A stretch of 64,000 bases of DNA from Hofstenia miamia (Eukaryota > Xenacoelomorpha > Acoela). The notes below the pieces were generated by a model that was given only the letters and a program-made list of their open reading frames with translations, was not told the origin of the DNA and made no database searches. Where the stretch lies: positions 539,045 to 603,044 of the forward strand of contig SCFE01000076.1 in assembly GCA_004352715.1 (NCBI GenBank), read 5' to 3'. The translations under genes were made by a program, and so were the position numbers. The number at the start of each line of letters is the position of its first letter. Position 1 is the first letter of the stretch. Shown piece by piece: positions 57,095 to 64,000 of the stretch.

Positions 57095-57272
57095 CACTGC
57101 TGCGCGTATGAAACGTCACATCCATTAACTTTGTTTCACGGGACTCTGCGGCGGCGTCGCTACTGATAATTACAGGCTAGGAGGCGCCAAACGCGTCTGT
57201 AAACACTTAATTATATGTATTTATCGTTAAAGTTAATGTTTGAGATATTAAAGTAAATCAACCATGAAGTAA
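57095..57272 (+). promoter_or_regulatory. CpG-rich block with possible start exon
   Basis: The block 57095-57205 (GCGGCGGCGTCGCT, GGAGGCGCCAAACGCGTC, AACGTCAC) is far richer in GC and CpG than its surroundings. At 57264, AACCATGAA|GTAAGT has a good start context followed after five bases by a consensus splice donor. That would be a gene whose first coding exon ends right after the ATG. No further exons were recognised. Confidence 0.3.
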
Positions 57273-58544
57273 GTTAGCGTAAAGATTTGGATTTCAAACA
57301 CAATTACAAGCGCAAACGTGCATATTAATAAATATTTTCACTTCACAAATATTTTACGAATGAATTGCGGTGATTGCATATGAAAAGGTTCTTTTACTAC
57401 ATTCAAAATGAACCATATGTAAGCGTATACATTGAAGGATACCATGTTCGTGGCATGGTAATTGATTTTTTGAATACAATAAACTTCAATCGTAAAATTT
57501 AACTTCTGGCGTGTAATTCTTAAGTCCTATTATTCTTTAGGAAAAAATTGATCTTTTACTAACGCATTACTTCGAAGATATGGGTAATTAGTATACAAAA
57601 ATATCAAAACTTGCGAAAATTTCAATTTAGAATTGAATTAGACATTTGGTACAAAACTTCAGTTTCCTGCATGTGAAAAAATATACAGCTTTCATTTTAA
57701 TGGTAGCAGTTTGCACACTTGTTATACATAAAATTTAAAACATAGGTTTTCTGCAGGTACAATTTGAGATGAGCATTCTGTACATTCCACCGTACGACGT
57801 TTGAACAGGAAATACAGGCTTCTAGATTTATTCATATAACTTATGCTAAAGAATTTCGCTGTTTAAACCATTGTTGTAAGCAATGCAAGGCTACGGGTTA
57901 TGGAAATGTCTTTTCAAAGTAATATATCATTTTAAAATCTTAGTGCCTTAGAAACACTGGCCGAGTCCACCTTTTCAATATGGCATTTTCTTTATAGAAG
58001 TTGATTGATCTATTGTTCACTTGAACCTTTAACGGTAAGTCTGACACGAAACAATTATTGCGTTGTCTGCCATTGTGGTATGACATACCCCAACAAAAGA
58101 AACTACCAATAAAGTACATTGTTCACAAATAAAACTGACAATATAAATGTTTCCTTGATGCAAGGTGTACATAATATGTACCTTACCTTGAAACAGCATT
58201 AAATTTGGTGATTTCCTTATAAATCAATTATTAGTATTCCTGAATTTTATGTAAGAAAAGCACACATTTTTCTTCGAACTGATCTTTCTAGATAATTTTG
58301 ATTTGCGTTTGGCATAGAGTAACTTATTTTTGTCTCTCGCGAAGAGTGACTTAGGTTTGAGTTAATCCTTCCTAATATTTTCTTGTGAGCTACTTAATAT
58401 CCTGATAGTCAGCAATTTTTAGAACTTTTTACCAACTAGTATCCTAATTGCCATAATATACGGCTTCATGAGATGAACCTTGTAAGATCAAGTTGTCTAC
58501 AGACTTACGAGTCTATTTGTAGTTATGTATGCATACCTAGTATA
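57273..58544. other. AT-rich noncoding DNA
   Basis: No recognisable coding sequence on either strand. Confidence 0.45.
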
Positions 58545-58965
58545 TATATATATANNNNNNNNNNNNNNNNNNNNNNNNNNNNNNNNNNNNNNNNNNNNNN
58601 NNNNNNNNNNNNNNNNNNNNNNNNNNNNNNNNNNNNNNNNNNNNNNNNNNNNNNNNNNNNNNNNNNNNNNNNNNNNNNNNNNNNNNNNNNNNNNNNNNNN
58701 NNNNNNNNNNNNNNNNNNNNNNNNNNNNNNNNNNNNNNNNNNNNNNNNNNNNNNNNNNNNNNNNNNNNNNNNNNNNNNNNNNNNNNNNNNNNNNNNNNNN
58801 NNNNNNNNNNNNNNNNNNNNNNNNNNNNNNNNNNNNNNNNNNNNNNNNNNNNNNNNNNNNNNNNNNNNNNNNNNNNNNNNNNNNNNNNNNNNNNNNNNNN
58901 NNNNNNNNNNNNNNNNNNNNNNNNNNNNNNNNNNNNNNNNNNNNNNNNNNNNNNNNNNNNNNNNN
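58543..58965. other. (AT)n run and 411-N gap
   Basis: A short AT run leads into 411 Ns (58555-58965). Sequence resumes inside the repeat unit that recurs at 60176. Confidence 0.9.
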
Positions 58966-61225
58966 GAAAACCCACTTGAGAGAGGTTGAATTTGGAATAA
59001 TTTTTTTCGAGATAATTGCACAGAGATAGGGTTTGATTGTAGAGTTTGACGTATTGAATGAAGACATGAAAGTTTGAAAAGAATTGAGATAATGTGGGAT
59101 ATAGAAATTGGAAAAAATATTGAATTGGAAATAAATTTAAATGGTTGAGATTGGAAGCTGAAATAAGTAATAAAAGTGAACTTGACATAAAAATTGAAAA
59201 TTGAGGTATTTGTTTTATAAACAGCTCATATCTCTTTTCAAAGTCGAATTCTTACATAAGCGACTTTGAACAAGCATTTCTTGTTGAATATATTGGTCGG
59301 AAACACACGTTCTAAAGACGACTTTGAACAAACAACATAACAAATTCAAATTACAAATTGGGTTTAATCTATTGAACAAAAACATACGCAAATTTCTTGA
59401 TTGTTTCATTGAAAGATGTGCACACTATATTGTGAATAGTATTCTATTAAAAAAATCAAATTTAAAGACAATTACCATGGTTTAATCTACTCATCAGAAA
59501 CCTATGGGAGCTTTACCCTTTTTTCATTCTAATGTATTCGCCCTATATTGTTAATAGAGTTTCACCAAACCCATTTTAAACCCATTTTACGTTTATTCCC
59601 TTTGACAAAAATGCACTTTTTTAGGCAATAAAAAATAATTCAGGGTTTTACCCTTTTTTCGTTTTAATGTATACGTGCTATATGGTTAATATAGTTCTGC
59701 CAAACCCATTTTACATTGATTCCCTTTGACGAAATTGCACTTTTTTAGCTCTATAAAAAAACATATGTAATTTCATTCTTCTAATATCTTTACCCAAAAA
59801 GTCAAATTTGGAACATGATAAAACACGTCTAACTATTGCTCAGAAAGTAATGAATCTATGTGCGCAGTTTAAGCAATGAAATTAAGTGCGCAACCATGGA
59901 TGATTGAAACCATGCTCTGCAAACTTTTTTTTCTAAGTTGATTAAAAATTGAAATTCAAAGTAAACTAGATGAAATTAAAATAACAAAGGAAATGAGTAA
60001 ATTTGCTCACAGAATTGGAGATAATAGAGTGAGTAAGAGTTAAATTGTAGAAATTGGATAAAAACTGACCAAGTAATAGGCCTTGAAAGTAGATGTATTT
60101 TGAACTTTTAAAATGAGTTGAAAGCAGATAACAATGAATTTGTCTGTTGTTAGAGGTCGCAGACAGAAGAGATTTGAAAACCCACTTGAGAGAGGTTGAA
60201 TTTGGAATAATTTTTTTCGAGATAATTGCACAGAGATGGGGTTTGATTGTAGAGTTTGACGTATTGAATGAAGACATGAAAGTTTGAAAAGAATTGAGAT
60301 AATGTGGGATATAGAAATTGGAAAAAATATTGAATTGGAAATAAATTTAAATGGTTGAGATTGGAAGCTGAAATAAGTAATAAAAGTGAACTTGACATAA
60401 AAGTTGAAAATTGAGGTATTTGTTTTATAAACACCTCATATCTCTTTTCAAAGTCGAATTCTTACATAAGCGACTTTGAACAAGCATTTCTTGTTGAATA
60501 TATTGGTCGGAAACACACGTTCTAAAGACGACTTTGAACAAACAACATTCAAATTACAAAAATTTATTTGGGTTTAATCTATTGAACAAAAACATACGCA
60601 AATTTCTTGATTGTTTCATTGAAANGCCAAGGCGCCTTGTAGATTTTCCTATATAGATACACTACATTTAATTCATTATCTAATAACTAAACTTCTTGGC
60701 GCCAAGGCGCTTTGTAGATTTTCCTATATAGATCAACAACATTTAATTCATTAACTAATAATGAAACTTTTCGGCGCCAAGGCGCCTCGTGCATGTACCA
60801 CATATATCATATTATATATAGTATTATATTTTCTANCTATATTGTGAATAGTATTCTATTAAAAAAATCAAATTTAAAGACAATTACCATGGTTTAATCT
60901 ACTCATCAGAAACCTATGGGAGCTTTACCCTTTTTTCATTCTAATGTATTCGCCCTATATTGTTAATAGAGTTTCACCAAACCCATTTTAAACCCATTTT
61001 ACGTTTATTCCCTTTGACAAAAATGCACTTTTTTAGGCAATAAAAAATAATACAGGGTTTTACCCTTTTTTAGTTTTAATGTATACGGGCTATATGGTTA
61101 ATATAGTTCTGCCAAACCCATTTTACATTGATTCCCCTTGACGAAATTGCACTTTTTTAGCTCTATAAAAAAACATATGTAATTTCATTCTTCTAATATC
61201 TTTACCCAAAAAGTCAAATTTGGAA
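58966..61225. repeat. Two near-identical copies, one interrupted
   Basis: Positions 58966-59414 recur at 60176-60624 and 59425-59815 recur at 60837-61225, with few differences. In the second copy a 210-bp block bounded by single Ns (60625, 60836) replaces 10 bp of the first. Within each copy, a block with TTTACCCTTTTTT and CCAAACCCATTTTA also repeats at about 135-bp spacing. It may be a real tandem duplication, two haplotypes, or mis-scaffolding. No protein is recognised; the minus-strand frames are probably chance. Confidence 0.75.
60626..60800 (+). repeat. 75-bp minisatellite with GGCGCC palindromes
   Basis: GCCAAGGCGC begins units at 60626, 60701 and 60776 (period 75). Each junction reads GGCGCCAAGGCGC(C/T), and the rest of the unit (TTTCCTATATAGAT, CATTTAATTCATTA) is AT-rich. 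The block is bounded by single Ns, so its genomic position is uncertain. Confidence 0.8.
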
Positions 61226-61289
61226 NCATAATATATATATATATATAATATTTCGTGATTTCACATTATTTCTACTTACATTCTATGTT

Positions 61290-61430
61290 ATATTGACATC
61301 CCAGCCTCAACCCAAAAAATTGGTCAAATACAAAATTTATATATTTTCTAATCTTTTTTNTATTGACATTCCGGCCCCAACCCAAAAAATTGGCCAAATA
61401 CAAAATTTATATATTTTCTAATCTTTTTTT
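61290..61430. repeat. 70-bp duplicate joined by one N
   Basis: TATTGACATCCCAGCCTCAA at 61290 recurs with four or five changes after the N at 61360. The changes suggest haplotypes or diverged tandem copies. Confidence 0.75.
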
Positions 61431-62559
61431 GGATATAAAACCATATTAGAAAGCGCATTGAACTGCTTTCAAAACTCGGCAATTAGCATTTTTTAAAAAT
61501 CTAAAGATTTTTTATCATTTCTTTTGGCAAATACAGAATTTATATGATTCTAAAAGTTTTTAGATGTAAAACCATATTATCAAGCAATTCCGCCCAGTTT
61601 CAAGATCAATTTCATAAGCACTTTTTAATAATTTGCAATTTCATAGCTTGTTCTACCCACATTCAAGCAATAATGTATCTCTTTAACATATTTAGGCTTA
61701 ACCCGGCNTTTTATTCTTACGTATACTACATTCAATTGCATTACAAGAAAATTAAACAGTGTCATGTGACGTCAGCAAATAACTAGTGAAAGTGCGGCGT
61801 AGATTATGCACTATGCTTAAATGTAAGTGAAAGAGGTTTTTTACAAATTTATATATCCTATAATTAATATATTATCTAGCTCATCATCAATTGCTTAAAC
61901 GCTATTGGTTTACTATGCAATGCTAAAAAAATTTTGTTCGTAGCCATAGTTCTTCACGAGTGAAAATTTTGCAAAAATTTTTATCCCATATGTCAATTTA
62001 TAAAGGGAAAAATGAAGTAGATTTACATCATACTATAAAATAATGTAAAGATCTTATCTGTATCATTTGAATTTCTTGAGTCAATTTTGCATTTAATGAA
62101 TTTAAGAGGTAAGTTAAGTCGTGCGAACAAGAGAAATACCTTAAATTATATAATATTGAAGAGGATCAAGACACATTTTTTCCGGCAATTTGTATAATAG
62201 ATGCTCGGCTAAATTTATCCGTAAGTTTAATCTATAGTTGATTTTTAAATGCTGGAGGCCCAAAAACGCATTTAAGAAAGAAAACAATATGCATTTCAAG
62301 TACATTTTGTTAACACGTAATTGAATACGTCATTCTGTTTTGCTGTTAGAGGGCTACAACAATTTGTGGCTACAATTTCTGTAATGCATATTCGAAAAAA
62401 CTTGCTTATGAAAGATTGAGTAATATATAAGTTGAGAATTCCACTAAAGATCTATGTGGGGTATCACATACCCCAATGATCTCTTGAAGACAATTGCTGT
62501 GTAATCATTTTGCAATGACTGAAAACATATTAAAGTGACTGCTTATAAAATAATAGTAA
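61431..62559. other. AT-rich noncoding DNA
   Basis: One N at 61709. No gene visible. Confidence 0.45.
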
Positions 62560-63330
62560 AAGTCACAAAGTTAAGTTACTACCAAGTTATTTTTATTAGC
62601 ATACTAGAAATTAGAAGGTCAAAAATACAAAGTCCTATAGATCAATTACAAAAATTCTACTCCTCACTTTCATGGTCAAAACATGTTTCATTAAAAACTA
62701 AGACGTTCCCCTCTTCTCTCTATTTCCTTATGTCATCACTGCCGAATTCACTTAATTCTCCTTCGAAATAAATTTTCTTAAAAGCATATTGTCTCTCCAC
62801 TCTCTACTATAATTCCCAATGCTGGTATCTAAATTCCTCTTCTTCTATTAAACTTGACAGGCTCTTTCATCGCGGTCTTCGCTGGATCTTCTCTTCTAAC
62901 CAAGGTTACCTAAAAATTCCTTCTTAAGGCTAGACTTTTGTCAATTTCTCTTTAACTCAAGCTTCTAGTTTCATTTTTCTTAACAAATTACATCTTGACA
63001 TTTATGACTTAGATTTTTCCGATTTTCTTAAATTCTCAAATCCTACATATAATTCTTGTTGTTCCTTTAATGACATGTTTCATTTCCCGCAACTTGTTCT
63101 ATCGCATAATCCGTCTTGCTAACTTCATTATCTCAAATCTAGAAATTTAACTTTGGTCTAAATCTCGATTCCTCACATTTCTTCTTTTTCCTTATCTCGA
63201 ATGGTCTTCCATAAAATTGCGATTTCTTCTCATTCTGTACTTGCTCCTCCTGTCATTAATTTCTCTAATTTTTTGATATTTTTCTCTGTATAAATTTAAT
63301 TTAATTTACCGCTTTGTTGTACAATACATT
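62560..63330 (+). pseudogene. LINE post-RT fragment with ATT-rich tail
   Basis: In shifting frames the plus strand reads LSWSKHVSLKTKTFPSSLYF, LSTLYYNSQCWYLNSSSS, then IKLDRLFHRGLRWIFSSN. This resembles the 'W..H+......LY.L', 'LYYNS..W' and 'L+.L..+ALR' segments downstream of the RT domain in LINEs. An (ATT)n run at 63332-63353 is a likely 3' tail. It is frameshifted and 5'-truncated. Confidence 0.55.
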
Positions 63331-63353
63331 TTTATTATTATTATTGTTATTAT

Positions 63354-64000
63354 TGGTCAATTTGAAAAATTAATTTTTAATATGCGTTGTAGAGTGTTAT
63401 ATTTTTTGGATATCCAGAGATATGATTCCAAAGTGTCCATTTCCTTGTTTAGATATCGATTTACTGGATTGAAATTTAAGGCGAAACTTAAAAGTTTTCG
63501 TCGCATTTTTGAATCAATACAATTCTTCACAAAAAAATTTCATACGATGTGTGAAACAGCTTTTAATTTTTTAACAAATAACTGCAAGTGATATTTGGTT
63601 TTGCTCATAACGGCTGAAACGATGAACTACTATGTAAGATTGGATTAATCCATTGCCTACGTTGACATATAGTTGCCGAGTTGGTAAATATTAATCCACT
63701 TGATATATTTCAAGCTCGAAATAGATTTTTGTTTATCACAGGAGTCATAATTGTTGAAAATAGAAACATTGCGACTTGTAAACTAACTTAAGTTCTTAAA
63801 GGTAGGGTAAAGTTAAGAAAGTTTATCACTACATTTCGGTTTTTTGTGATAGTAAATTTTCATTCAGACATATGGTACTCATTTGTCTTTATTAACACGT
63901 GTTTTTCTATTATTTCTGATGCAGACGCTTTTCGGCACAATTCAAAAGAACAGAAAACAACGCCACAAAATTTCATAATTATTTTATTAGTATTGAATAG
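63354..64000. other. Noncoding DNA
   Basis: A 69-codon plus-strand frame (63382-63591) has no recognisable domain. I see no gene. Confidence 0.45.

Overview
The window looks like a piece of an AT-rich animal (metazoan) nuclear genome. The evidence is spliced genes with long introns, a BMP2/4-type TGF-beta ligand, and a dense load of decayed transposable elements. These include APE-type LINEs, a restriction-like-endonuclease LINE, Penelope-like elements with a GIY-YIG endonuclease, hAT and Tc1/mariner remnants. The mixture would suit a cnidarian such as a hydrozoan, or another AT-rich invertebrate; I cannot place the species from the sequence. There is no bacterial-style operon, rRNA, convincing tRNA or CRISPR array.

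Layout. 1-2.0 kb: C-terminal part of an R2/NeSL-like retrotransposon, partly duplicated across a gap. 2.6-5.1 kb: a LINE on the minus strand. 5.0-6.35 kb: diverged noncoding repeats. 7.3-11.0 kb: a block bounded by 47-bp inverted repeats and 6-bp target-site duplications, holding a minus-strand Penelope-like element (PLE) between two 1000-N gaps. 13.0-18.5 kb: a Tc1-like fragment, an inverted-repeat element and two LINE fragments. 20.9-21.9 kb: a second PLE copy, plus strand. 24.5-31.5 kb: a mariner-like pseudogene, a TIR element and otherwise empty AT-rich DNA. 32.6-33.9 kb: a LINE split by a GC-rich TIR insertion. 38.4-41.2 kb: a hAT transposase tail and a hAT-like non-autonomous element. 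42.65-43.5 kb: coding-like blocks I cannot identify.

The one clearly intact host gene is a BMP2/4 (Dpp)-type ligand on the plus strand, 50193-56317, with three coding exons. Exon 1 (signal peptide) is 50193-50279, exon 2 54858-55131 and exon 3 55455-56317. They join in frame into a 407-residue preproprotein with a polybasic furin site and all seven cystine-knot cysteines. A TATA-like promoter lies at about 49.96 kb and a polyadenylation signal at 56469. Intron 1 carries three copies of a near-palindromic GTATC(n6)GATAC-type motif. A CpG-rich block near 57.1 kb, followed by an ATG with a good splice donor, may be the 5' end of another gene.

Assembly quality matters. Almost every short gap is flanked by the same sequence on both sides (0.95/1.2, 3.8/4.0, 17.5/17.8, 25.1/25.3, 51.5/53.0, 59.0/60.2 and 61.3/61.4 kb). 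These look like unmerged contig overlaps or haplotypes rather than real tandem duplications. Several larger gaps start in (AT)n runs.
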